Source: Shinisaurus crocodilurus
Lineage: Eukaryota; Chordata; Lepidosauria; Squamata; Shinisauridae
Reading direction: 5' to 3'
Length of the DNA stretch: 64,000 bases
NCBI GenBank assembly: GCA_021292165.1
Contig: CM037877.1
Location: 113,979,289 to 114,043,288, forward strand
The notes below the pieces were generated by a model. The model did no database searches. It was not told the DNA's origin and saw only the letters and a program-made list of their open reading frames with translations. The position numbers and the translations under genes are program-made. Positions 1-29,955 of the stretch are shown one piece after another (within the stretch, counting starts at the first letter, position 1; every line of letters begins with the position of its first letter).

Positions 1-286
1 ATCAGACACATGAGAGCTAGAGGAAGGGGAGGTAGAAGGGGAACACTGTATAAACATCTGTAGCCCATTCTACGCTGATATCCTGACCCCCTCCTCCTGC
101 CCCAAGTCACTGGGATGGCGGCACCACCTCCACGGATCCCTGCATCAGGGTTTTCCCTACACATCTTGCCACGCCAAGGCTTCCCACACACTCTCAGACC
201 CATTCACAACAAACATACCCTCAACCACTCCAAACATCACATACACCATTCATCAACCAGTCATACACAATCAACTCAGCACAATC
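1..286. other. Downstream flank, nothing identified
   Basis: CA-rich, low-complexity DNA (many cac/aca triplets between 170 and 270). I see no gene or repeat with defined ends. It stops at the TSD of the next element. Confidence 0.4.
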
Positions 287-625
287 CAGGGTTGCAAAAA
301 AATCATGATTTTTTTATTTAAATCAATGATTTTTTTGATTTAATCAATTCCCCCCAAATTTTTTTTTAGTAAAATTAATGTCAAAGTTTCAGGCAACCAC
401 ATGTACAAATAGCCTACACTTAATAGTTAAGAACACCAAATTAAACAGAAAACACTTTCCTCATTTTTTTTTAACGTTACCAGTATTGGTTAGTAGGTTA
501 CCTACACGACAGGGTTGCCAAAAAACATGATTTTTTTGCACAAAAATAAACACAATTAAAAATCAATTTTTATTGATGATTTAATCATTGATTTAATCAT
601 TCTGATTTAAATCATTGCAACCCTG
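287..625. mobile_element. hAT-type MITE with perfect CAGGGTTGCAA termini
   Basis: Starts CAGGGTTGCAA and ends TTGCAACCCTG, with the 8-bp TSD gcacaatc at 279-286 and 626-633. AT-rich interior made of ATGATTTAAATCA-like motifs. A second internal CAGGGTTGCC terminus at about 511 suggests a composite or partially tandem structure. It has no coding capacity, so it is non-autonomous. Confidence 0.85.
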
Positions 626-633
626 GCACAATC

Positions 634-1894
634 ACAAAATTTCAGCTAGTGGTTATGACCAGCCACATAAGGGACAACTTCATGTACTAGTTCATGCACT
701 GCAGTGTTGCAGGTGTTTCTCCCCGCTGGCTCTCACCCAGAGGGAATCCCACTTCTAGCCCCTACAGGCCCCCACCCTGGGCAGAAGCAGCAGCCCTAGC
801 ACACAAGCCCATTAACCTCTGTCTCTCACCCAGGGTGGACAGTGGCTCCTAAACCCGCACAGCAGCAGCAGCAGCAGCAGCACCCCCCACACAGTATAAA
901 TATAAAACTAATCAGGCAGCAACACAAACAGGCACACCGGCATCCGAATAGAAGAGGGAAAGCGGAAAGGGGGGGGGGGAAGAGGAGAGCAGTCACTCTT
1001 GCGGCATCCCAAAGGGGCAGAGAACGCTAAAGGAAGGAAGCAGCTGTGATCAAGCACCCCTCCACTGTGCCTGGATACAGCTCTAGTTGAAAGCCCCCTT
1101 TCCCCTAACTACCAACTGCTATCAAAGACGCCCGAGAGGCACCAGCCTCTCCAAAGGGCTTAGCTGCAGCTCCACGGCCTGCTGAATTACTGATGATGAT
1201 GAAGATGTGCAGGGCTTCAGAGAACAGGAAGTAAAGAAGTCAGTCTAGCCCTACCTGAACAGGAGTGCTGTTCAAACGCCAAAACCATTCCATCTTTGGA
1301 ACTGGGTCTCACAGAATGAGGCATTGGACCATCCAAGGAGGGAGGTGGAGCCAGGGCTGGGAACCGCCTTGGTGGATAGGCATGGCGGAATGGAGCAGAG
1401 ACGGGTGGGTAAAAGGAAGCTTGCTGAGGGCTGGGCCTTGCCTGGAAGCATTGCAAGTGGATTGGACTGTAAACCCATTACAGAAGTGTAATGTTCCTGC
1501 CTAGGGTTGTCGCGTGTTCCCAACAACTTGGTCCCTCTGGCAGGGGTTTTTTTCTACCCTGCACGCCCCTCCCCGCCTCCTGGCGATCGGGTGGGCTTAT
1601 TCCTGCCCAGGGGAAAAGGTGGCACCTTGGGTTTACCGGGGTCTTTTGGGATACTTGGCAGCTCTTTGAGACTGCCTCTCACCTTGGGTTTTAAGCCTCT
1701 TCATGTGGATTGATGTAGATGCAGATGTATCACCCGGCTCTGACCAGAACGGTCTCCTGTCCCCGTCCCCCATTATGCAGAAAGGGTTGCCAATATAAAA
1801 GGGGAAAACTATGTCAGGGTTCATGGCAGGGTTTATGTCACTGTGTGTGTGCTCAGGCTTTCTCCACAATGACCAATAGTTACAGAGAGCTAAT
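634..1894. other. Intergenic, mostly unassigned
   Basis: Holds a (CAG)n tract at about 861-881, a G run at 970-979 and a short (TGATGA) run near 1193. Between 1217 and 1713 open frames exist on both strands but none resembles a known protein or has conserved motifs. I see no gene. Confidence 0.4.
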
Positions 1895-1902
1895 GCTGTA
1901 TT

Positions 1903-2348
1903 CAGGGCCGGCGCTACCGCTAGGCAGACCCAGGCGGCTGCCTAGGGCGCGTGGCGGAAGAGGGCGCAGAAACGCTGCGCTCCTTCCTCGCCGCCGGCAC
2001 ACTCCTGCCCCGCCTGGCTGCCTCGCCGACAAAGGCACCGGTCCGCAACCACCAGGTCTGTGCGGGGGGGGGGGGGCACCGGGCTGGCTCGCAGTCACGC
2101 TCAGCTTTCCTCTGCGCCCGGAGCTAGGCTGGGTCAGGAACGCGCGCGGCGGCGGCGACTGGTTGGCAGCGGGGAAAGCGGCTGCTGGAGGAGGTGGCCG
2201 GCGGGCGGGCGCGGGCGGTGGGGGGGGGGGCGCTGGGCAAGCAGGCATTTCCCGGCTGCTTTGCTCTGGAGCCCTCCCCCCCGGCACGAGAGGGGGGGCG
2301 CTAAATATAAGCCAGCCTAGGGCGCCAAACTGCCCTGCACCGGTCCTG
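1903..2348. mobile_element. GC-rich hAT-type non-autonomous element
   Basis: 446 bp. Begins CAGGGCCGGCGCT and ends ACCGGTCCTG (termini CAGGGCCGG against CAGGACCGG), flanked by the perfect 8-bp TSD gctgtatt at 1895-1902 and 2349-2356. The inside is very GC-rich, with G runs at 2063-2073 and 2220-2230, and repeats the GCCTAGGGCGC motif near both ends. It has no transposase frame. Confidence 0.85.
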
Positions 2349-2404
2349 GCTGTATTCAAGTGTGAGAAGAAGCAACACAGACTTGTGTAAGTGTACATCA
2401 TACA

Positions 2405-2410
2405 TTTATT
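2405..2410 (-). terminator. Candidate RNF38 distal polyadenylation signal
   Basis: AATAAA on the minus strand (TTTATT on plus). Just downstream on the minus strand comes a TG-rich run (GTCTGTGTTGC) typical of a downstream element, so cleavage would be near 2385-2392. It is immediately followed by a hAT-type element whose TSD lies at 2349-2356. Confidence 0.5.
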
Positions 2411-3176
2411 ACTGAACAACCCTCTCAACTCCAAAATTGGGCACAGGGATTAAAAATAAAAATTCATTGCACTACTTAGTAAAGCATTACTAGTAACTCT
2501 CATAAAAAATGTACAAATTTTGTTAAAAATTTATCAAGCCTTCAAATGATTTGGTTACAGATATTTATAATACATTTAAAACTACATGTTAAATGATACA
2601 ATGGAGTATGATTTTAAAGAAAACACTTGACAAATATGATTCCAACAAAACCCATAAGCTTTCATAATCATTAGCAAATTTGTAACACAAAATAGCAAAA
2701 TGAGGTAACTGAAGGTACCAAAAGGGGCAGAGGGTGAGAGAGAACCACAGCTCTCTTAGGTCTACCAGTAACCGAGTTTGTCACGAGTTTTTGGAAAGCA
2801 AAATAAAGGAGCTGGTACATCCCAAATATTACAAGAGCTGGAAATGCGAACAGCTGGGACAAATATCACATTCTGGAGACTGTACAAAAAAAAATCTATA
2901 CGAAAGAAATTACTTTGCACAAAATAATCTGTAAAGAAAGCCACAAAGTGAGACCTTAGAGATAACCATAAGGCCTTTATACCCATTTCTTTTTTAAAGG
3001 CCAAGAGAAGCTCAAATTAAGTTGACAATTCATGCAAATAAAACCACAGCAGTGCCAACATGATAAAGCCAACTTTTTCCCCCCCTTCCTTTACTGAGAG
3101 GTAGGGATGAGAAGGGAAAAGGCTACCCAATGTAATCCGGTGCTGTTAGGCACCATTGAGGGCTGTGGAATTAGGT

Positions 3177-3454
3177 AAGGGCTAGGCAACACACAGGCCA
3201 CATGCAGCCCCTGTGCCGCCAAATTTGGCAGCGGTGTGGGGGAAACTGGTGGTTTTAGCGCTATGGAGAGTTAAAAGGTTAAATTTAGCTTGTTCTCAAG
3301 CTAAATTTGACCCTTTTATCGCACTGTAGTGGTTTGCTACTGAATTTCAGCAGCAAACCACTGGGTTTTTTTTCTCCAGTGCCCTATAGAGTGTGGCCCA
3401 CAGGGGGCAAAAATGGCCCCTGGACACCCCACCCCCCCAAGCTGTTCACCCCTG
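3177..3454. mobile_element. hAT-type MITE in the 3'UTR
   Basis: Ends resemble the CAGGGGTGGGCAA class (right end reads CAGGGGTGAACAG on the reverse strand; left end diverged). TSD aattaggt / aattagat at 3169-3176 and 3455-3462 (7 of 8 match). An internal inverted pair, TAGCTTG / CAAGCTA, lies in the middle (about 3288-3305). Confidence 0.65.
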
Positions 3455-4216
3455 AATTAGATGCACAAATGTGCATAACACATGGCAGTTAATGGCTGAG
3501 CATTAATCCTCTTCTCTCTTGCCAGCAGCAATGGGTTAAGAATTCCATTGCAGCCAGCCTGAGCTGGTTCAGAACACATGCATGTGTGGTCGGTCTCATA
3601 CACACTTAACCACAGGAAGCAAATCCACACACATTTGCAAGAGTCCCATGCAAACAAAAGTCGTTCAAAGAAGAGATCAGCTACAGGAGTGCAACAATTA
3701 ACCTCAGTATACTGCCAAAGTAGTCCTTGCTTCAGCCCTCTCTGCCTACCAACAGTTTTGCTCAACTGACATGGGGCATTAAGGGACAGATACTCACCTG
3801 CAATGTGGATCTACATTCAGGGCTGAAAAGTCACTTCTCAGAATTCGGTATTATGTGCCTTGTCACTCTACTTTAAGAAAGTGCCTTACTTGTATGCTTT
3901 GACAGTGGCCACTGAGCGGGGTAGTGTTATGTTTAGATTTGTACAGGTAAAAATTTATTTTTTTGTCCAGCAATATAAAAAAGACCCAAAGTACTGTAAA
4001 ACATGTGTGGCTTTCCCCCCACTTCCCAACCCATGATTTTGTTTACTTAAAAAAATAAAAATTTACTATGTGCAATTTAACCTTTTTGACATGCTGAGAC
4101 AATTCCTTAGAGCACATTGAGAGAAAAATGGTAACATTTGTAAATCTGTCACACACAGTATGTTAAACTGCTTCATTAGTATTAAGTTCTTGACACTGTG
4201 GACAGACTAAGGGCAC

Positions 4217-4327
4217 AATCCTATGCATGTTTAGATAGAAAAAAGTCCTACAACTCCCAGCATTTCCCAGCCAGCTATGCTGGGGCATGCTGGGAGTTGT
4301 AGGACTTTTAAAAACATGCATAGGATT
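4217..4327. repeat. Palindromic MITE, AATCCTATGCATGTTT ends
   Basis: The left arm AATCCTATGCATGTTT pairs with AAACATGCATAGGATT at the right. Inside, GTCCTACAACTCCCAGCAT pairs with its complement around AGCCAGCTATGCTGG. A transcript would fold into one long hairpin. Related diverged palindromes lie at 22729-22806 and 42593-42682. Confidence 0.75.
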
Positions 4328-5088
4328 GCAAGTATCTGAAACAAAGGGGGTGGGATGGGAATTGTGCTTTTTTACTTTAGTAGAACCACTAGCTGTGATT
4401 GGTCAGCAGAGCCTTCAGAAAGAAGGATGATTCACAACCAACATCGTCCTGGAGGAATAAACAGACTTAACATATAGCAGCATACAAAAGCATCAGAAAG
4501 GAAACAGAAGGAACGTAAAGCCAACTGGCAGCTGGTTGCAGCAATATTGCTAGCTGCAGGGCTTGTGCTGTTGCAACCAAAAATTATGGTGCTTAAAACA
4601 AAAGAGAAAAACAAAAGAATCCACAAATTAATGTAGTTCTCCAAGAGATGCACAGTAGCCATGTGTAGACAGTTGTGAGTTGAAAAAAATTAAAAATGCC
4701 AAGCCTGAAATGTTAAGCGATGCCAATTTTTCCCAATACATTATTCAGAAGGCAGTTGAAAGGAGGTCAACTCCAGATTCACAGCATTTAGTAGTTTTTT
4801 CCCTTGATTTCATATACCAGCCCATTCTTGAACATGAATATTCTTCATACTACCCATACAACACTGAGGACGCCTCAACATCACACAAAAGCCTGCTACC
4901 AAGTACAGCAGGCTAGAAACTGTATCCTGTGACATTTTTGCCAGGCAGTAAAATATTAACATGGTACCATGGCTGGGGTGAGGAAAACCACATGTTCTAG
5001 CTCTAAGAAAGCGCTAAGGATTTAATTTTGTTCACAAGGTTGAAGGCTTTTAAAAAGAAAAAGAAGAAGGTTCTCTCTCTAGTGCTGT

Positions 5089-5437
5089 TTGTACATAACA
5101 GCAGCAAATCATGGGTTAATTAACCTACGATTTGCTGTAGTACGTGCCAGGTGTGTTCTGCAGTCATTTTTGAATAGTCAACCCCTGATACTATAGGTTA
5201 ATCATGGGTTAAACAACCCACAGTTAATCTTACTACTAATTGTAGGTTACCTGTGGGTTGTTTAACACAAGTTTAACCTATGGTGTCCGAGTCTGGACAT
5301 CATGTAGCAATCCCCAATCCACCCAATCAGGTGTTGAATATTCAAAATAGCCACAGAATGCATCTGGTACACACTGTGGCAAACTGTGGGTTAATTAACT
5401 CATGACTTGCCATCATTATGTCTGAACCAGGTCTCTC
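5089..5437. repeat. Palindromic MITE with GGGTTAATTAAC ends
   Basis: Left end carries CAGCAAATCATGGGTTAATT, right end its imperfect complement (GTGGGTTAATTAACTCATGA, then TTGCC). GGTTAAACAACCC-type motifs repeat symmetrically in the middle (5200-5280). Exact ends and TSD are not clear. Confidence 0.55.
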
Positions 5438-5518
5438 TCTTTAGTTATTTTAGTTGTACATGTTTGCTTGCATATGGCAAGGAATATTAGTGCCAGTGTT
5501 TGCAAGCTAAATCATATA

Positions 5519-5746
5519 CAGGCAGTCCACAGGTTACGAAATCCATTCGTAAGTCTGTCTTTAAGTCGAATGTGTACATAAGTCGGAACAGAAGCCTTGC
5601 AATGTTTTCAAAGTGTTGCAAAGTATAGTGTGTGCATTCATAAGTACAAACCATTGTATTTAACTCAGATTTTTACATATATGGCAGTCTGTCCTAAAGT
5701 ATGAGTTGTCCGTAAGTCGGGATGTTCGTAACCTGGGGACTACCTG
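5519..5746. mobile_element. Mariner/pogo-type MITE (TA target)
   Basis: 228 bp. Left end CAGGCAGTCCACAGGTTACG, right end complement of CAGGTAGTCCCCAGGTTACG, flanked by TA at 5517-5518 and 5747-5748. The interior shows GTAAGTC motifs in both orientations. Non-autonomous. Confidence 0.8.
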
Positions 5747-6904
5747 TATTTAAGCAGATATTTTGCCAACAATACAAGAAGTATTTGCACAAGACTCTCC
5801 AAGATCCTCTCAGTTTTCATTTTTATGGACAAAAATGGAGGGGAAAACAAAACAAAATGACATCTTCACTATTTCAATTAAAAATCCAGTTTCAAAGTTC
5901 AACAGAAAAGAACTAATATTGGCTGGAAGAATTTTAAAAAGGAAGAGAGGACATTAACTGTCAACCACCAGTTGAGAATTTTTAATATTGCTACCTGTTT
6001 GTGCAATGCAACTCCTTATAAAGTTAGCAGTGAGCTGCAATTTTTTTAAAAAATGTGGAAATTCCAGCAGCCTAAAAACAGGGCTAATTATTTATATAAT
6101 TGAGAAATCAATATGCTCAATAATGGCAGACATAATATCTCCAATTAATGGGAAGCATAATAGTTCTCTGAATAAAAGCAAAAAGTCCTTTTTATACTAT
6201 TAAATGCAGGGAGGGGGGATGAAATATCAAATGTCTATAATTGCTGCACCCTTAGCATTCAGTGTGCAACTGCAAACGCAAGGAAAGAAACCAGTGTACA
6301 GTACTAGTACTGTTTAAATAACACACAAGATTATACATTGCAGCATAATTAATACTACACACATACATCCTCAGTACATGCTGGTATATAAGTCCGCTCG
6401 CACACTACCGTCCAAACACTTGCTCGCCCGCATACACACAGACACCCTGCGATCAACGCAACCACCCGCACCGTTTATTCCCACTCACAGTATTTGAAGG
6501 CTCTATATAAGGTGGATTGCTATATTGTTTGGAGCTACCACTTTTCTTTTCTTTTTTTAATATAAAAGCACATGCTAGAAGATCACGTTCCACTGTAATC
6601 TCGTAGCAACACTCGGAATGATCACACAAAAACCAGGGAATGTTAGTGCACACACAAAATTAAGCTAAAAGAAAAAAAAAATCTTTGGAGTTCCAATCAC
6701 ACAGTTAGTATAACAATCCCATAATTGTGAAGACTAATTATAAGCTTTATAGTTGATTAAATCACACAGTGCAAAGAAAGGTCCATTGACCCTTTTGTGT
6801 AAAGGGAAGGCTGGAAGCCATACGGGTTAAGTTCAATGGAGAGTTCATATATATATACACATGTGACTAGGAACACCCAAAGTAGAATTGTGCTCTTAGA
6901 CTGG

Positions 6905-26158
<19,254 letters not shown>

Positions 26159-27611
26159 CTGTGTGCCAGAGGAATAAAATAAATAAATCCACAAGTGATG
26201 GGTATCCCAGAATAGCATTTATTAAAGCTACCATTTCAGATTTTTTTTTTTAAAAAAGTGAACTAGGCATTACCCATTTCTCACTAACAAATCAGAAATT
26301 AAATGTCTAGTTGTTTCATTACTTCAGTAATGGACTGTAGTTTATTGCTCATTTCCTCTATAGCCTTCTCTCCTATGGAAACTTGCAAAATATTTTTTCC
26401 AATTCTGCAAAAAATTCTGCTTACAAGAATGAAGGGATCAGAATACAAATTTAGAAGTGTTTACTCCGTTTTTTAAAAAAATATGCTTGCATAAGCACAC
26501 ATTTTGTGCCAATGGGCTCTAGGTTTGTGAATTATTAAGGAAGCTGCAGCCAGATGGAGTTGCAGCCCCACATATGCATTCGCTACCTGGCTAGACATGT
26601 GATTTATACTACAGCCAAGTTTTGATCCACAAAGTTGACTCTGATATATCCCTTACATTTTATGTCCTTGTTAATGCAATATTTATAAGCTTTGAAAAGT
26701 ATGCAGCCGAGGAAGTTTTCATTGACAAGTTTTCATTGACAAGTCAATGCAGCTTTAAAAACAAGTGCAAAAATTATAGAAACTGAGCGCTATCCACATT
26801 TTTGGTTAATATCTCAAATTATTTACCTAGGAAACAACTCTGTGGCATGCTTCTAACACGGGCCTTATTTCATTTCATCTTCAACACGTGGTCTGAGACC
26901 CACAAATGAGTTGCATCCTGACTTTGTAGTGGGTTGCATTAGCAGTACCATCATGTTCTTTTCTTTTTTACTTTTTTTTTTAAGAGGAGAAAAAGATAAG
27001 GATGAAATGAGGGGTGGGGGGGAGAAAGAAGACACAGAAAAATACTAAAATTGTGTCCCATGTTGCAGGTCTAAGAAGCTGGGTGACTAAGCATGGAAGA
27101 AAAGCACAAGTTTCACACATGGTAGTGAAGTAAGTTTTCTGGAAAAATGTTCCTATCCAAATTAATTTGCATAGGGTAATTTGCATTGAAAATTTTTCAG
27201 TTTGCATCAAAATATTTTCTGATGCCCTCATCTAACCTAATTTAACATGCTTATTTTACTTTTATTTAGTAAACAATATTTTGTCCCAAAATAACACAAC
27301 TATTTGACTTGAAATATTTGAGGGGGGAAATTAAAGCACACTTAATGTGATGTAAATATTACAATATGCAATTTTTAAATTCCAAAGGTTCAGAAAACTG
27401 TTGACACTAATAAATATTAGCACCCCAAAGAACTGTACATTATATTCTGACAACCACTCATCTACAACTTTGAAACTGCCAAGCTTGCCTAATATTGTAT
27501 TTGCAATGGGCATCCATTCATTGTTACTAATCAACTTGTGAAATGGAATGTTTTCTGCAGAAAAATAAAGCCCCACATGACTGAGATATGGCCTTGCGTT
27601 CGAGCTCCTGG
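26159..27611. other. Upstream intron, nothing identified
   Basis: AT-rich. A 17-bp tandem duplication (AGTTTTCATTGACA twice) at about 26714-26748 is the only structure I see. No exon found. Confidence 0.5.
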
Positions 27612-27641
27612 ATCATAGAATCATAGAAAAGTAGAGTTGGA

Positions 27642-29386
27642 TGACTTCCAGGTGGAGCTTAATGTCGGACTGAAGCTCCCTTGAAATCGAGGGAGACCGG
27701 TGTGGTGAGAAATCCAGTCAAGAGGTTATCTTGGCTGCTTAATCTCCTCGGAATAAGAGGATGATCTAAGAGTGATTCCTAGCATAGCTCTTAATTGCTC
27801 TCTGTGAGTTTTTTTGCAGTTGCTTGCGCGTCTGCAGATTCTCTTGGGGAGGGGTAGAGTGTGGGAGAAGCCATCATCGCTCACCGCCGCGTTTGGCGTT
27901 CTTTTTTTTTTTTAAGAACCTGAAGAACGACAACTCCATTTCTTAAAGATTTATTGACAATTGGTAATAAAGAGGAATTTTATCCACAATCAGGATTAAA
28001 TACCCTCATCTGGAATACTAAAAAGAAAATGTGCTTTAAGAACTTCATAATGGGAAGATCAACAAATATGTTTTGAAATGAGAAAGAAAGAGGTACTGTA
28101 ACTCCTTTTACTTTGAATTCTGGAAGAGTTTAAAGTAGCTGTAAATTCTTACTGCGTCACAGACAAGATGGCTACTTATGATTTATTGCTGCAACTGGCT
28201 GGAGAGCTGATGGAACTGTTTCAAGCATTCCAAAATAAACTGTTGGGGGGACTGGTGAGGTCGGAAGTGCAGAGCAGGGAGGACGAGGCGAAGATTGATA
28301 TACTGGGAGAGGTAACAACTGGACCTTTGAAGAGAGACAGCAGAAAAGGGAGGGATGCCAGCGAAACGGACAGTGAAGATGTTTTCGGGAAGCCATTCAG
28401 GGAGAACTGGAAAGTTGATCGCTGCCGGGCTACTTGGAGGAAGACAGCTATGAAGGCTCACAGGGAGGGGGAAAGTATTTTCTGGAACATGAGCCTGAAA
28501 AAGATGCACATCATGAATACTGTGTTTGATCGGGGAAAATGATTTGCTGATTATTGGATGGGATAAATGGTTTGACCTGTGTTAAGATAAAAATGGTTTG
28601 CTGATTATTTGATGGAATAAATGGTTGGACTTATATTATGATAATTGTTGAATATTGGGGGAAGTGGGAGGTCCTTATGAAAGAAGTAAGTTCAGCTTCC
28701 CAAATGGATTGGTGAGAGAAATCCAAATGGGATAAACCAAAATGGATTGCTGATAGTGATCCAAAGAAAATATATATAGATCCGAACCTAAAGGGGCTAG
28801 TGAGAGGAACCCCTTTGAGAGAAAAGGAGAACTTCTCCAGTTTGAGGTGGTTGTTATTGGTAAAAATGTATTGAGTCTAGATGAAACATAGCATAGAGAA
28901 TAACTAATGGAAAGGAACCAACTAAATATGGAATAGAATTGGAGATGTGAAGTATTGTGGAAATGTGAAACTATTTTAAAAATAAAATAAAAGCTAGGTT
29001 GGAAAGAAGATAGATTTTTATTAAATATAAATAGAAATACTGAATATTGTTTAACTAGAAGGATTATTATATGTGCTTAGGAGTAAATTGCTGTAAGGCT
29101 TCAAGGTTTTGTGAACTTGAGAGGTTGATGAATAAGAGAGGGGCGGAAATCTTTCGTTTGATTTTTTTGTTTGTTTAAGGGAAAAAAGGAAGCAATTTCT
29201 TTATAATCATTATATAGAATATCTGATGTTACTTATACTTGGTTGTGGAGAAATCGGAAGTACTTTTTAGTTTAATGTTGTTTTGTTTCTGTAGTGTATG
29301 CTTCTTTGGTTTTTGTTTTGTCTTGTTCTTGGTATTTTGTTTTTATAGATTCTAAAATTTAAAATAAAAAAAATTACAAAAAAAAA
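27642..29386 (+). mobile_element. 1.75 kb non-LTR retroelement inserted in the CR1
   Basis: Flanked by the 16-bp TSD gaaaagtagagttgga (27626-27641 and 29387-29402), starts TGACTTCCAGGTGGAGC and ends in an A-rich tail, as target-primed insertion by an L1-type machinery would leave. It contains one 124-codon frame (28168-28542) and no reverse transcriptase that I can see, so it is either internally deleted or non-autonomous. Its 3' ~200 bp recur at 12530-12700. Confidence 0.85.
28168..28542 (+). CDS. Short open frame in the 1.75 kb retroelement
   Basis: 124 codons from ATG, MATYDLLLQLAGELMELFQA then a charged, Lys/Arg/Glu-rich remainder (KRDSRKGRDASETDSED). The start has leucine spacing that could form a short amphipathic helix or coiled coil. 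It may be a remnant of an L1-type ORF1 N-terminus, but I do not recognise a domain. Not a host gene as far as I can tell. Confidence 0.3.
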   Translation: MATYDLLLQLAGELMELFQAFQNKLLGGLVRSEVQSREDEAKIDILGEVTTGPLKRDSRKGRDASETDSEDVFGKPFRENWKVDRCRATWRKTAMKAHREGESIFWNMSLKKMHIMNTVFDRGK

Positions 29387-29837
29387 GAAAAGTAGAGTTG
29401 GAAGGTGCCTACAAGGCCATCGAGTCCAACCCCCTGCTCAATGCAGGAATCCAGGTCAAAGCATCCCTGACAGATGGCTGTCCAGCTGCACCTTGAATGC
29501 AGCCAGATTGGGAGAGCCCACCACCTTCCTAGGTAGTTGGTTCCATTGTCTTATTGCTCTGACAGGAAATTTTTCGTGATGTTTAGGTGGAATCTGGGTT
29601 CCTGTAACTTGAGCCCATTATTCCGTGTCCTGCAAACTGGGATGATCGAGAGAAGAGATCCTGGCCCTCCTCTGTGTGACAACCCTTCAAGTATGGGAAG
29701 AGTGCTATCATATCTCCCCTCAGTCTCCTCTTCTGAAGGCTAAACATGCCCAGTTCTTTCAGTCTCTCCTCATAGGGCCTTGTTTCCAGTCCCTTTATAA
29801 TCCTTGTTGCCCTCCTCTGAACCCTATCCAGTTTGTC

Positions 29838-29955
29838 TATGTCAGTGATGGCGAACCTATGGCATGGGTGCCACAGCTGGCGCGCAGGGACCTCTCTGTG
29901 GGCACTCGAGCCATTGGTCACCAGATCGCGAAAAGACCGTCCCCTTCTGCAAAAC
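29838..29955. mobile_element. hAT-derived fragment (CAGTGATGGCGAACC end)
   Basis: Starts CAGTGATGGCGAACCTATGGCA, a common vertebrate hAT terminus, followed by GGGTGCCACAGCTGGCGCG and CTGTGGGCACTCGAGCCATTGG. The other end is not found nearby, so truncated. Confidence 0.7.

Larger units (their letters stand above)
2390..6904 (-). other. RNF38: Probable RNF38 3'UTR
   Basis: No splice-worthy coding frame follows the stop, and the DNA stays mostly unique and AT-rich until about 2390. A minus-strand AATAAA at 2405-2410 followed by a TG-rich stretch would end a 3'UTR of about 4.5 kb, which fits the long 3'UTR I recall for mammalian RNF38. Earlier AATAAA hexamers at about 3954-3959 and 6473-6478 could give shorter forms. 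Four MITE-like insertions lie inside (3177-3454, 4217-4327, 5089-5437, 5519-5746). The extent is inferred; only transcript data would fix it. Confidence 0.6.
27612..29836 (-). mobile_element. CR1 LINE 3' end, split by a later insertion
   Basis: The minus strand from 29836 encodes [39 protein letters not shown], the CR1 reverse transcriptase C-terminus, then the CR1 3'UTR (GGTTGGACTCGATGGCCTTG) down to 29387. It resumes at 27641-27612 with the terminal CTATGATTCTATGA microsatellite typical of CR1. The 1745 bp between were inserted later. The 5' part of CR1 is missing. Confidence 0.9.

Noticed and set aside
842..1030. Frame with a polyglutamine run
   Set aside because: It is a (CAG)n microsatellite in a short frame with no conserved flanks.
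1719..2434. Long overlapping frames on both strands in GC-rich DNA (223 and 184 codons), which might suggest a CpG-island gene or promoter
   Set aside because: They coincide with a hAT-type element with clean 8-bp TSDs. High GC removes stops by chance, and the products are low-complexity Gly/Ala/Pro/Arg.
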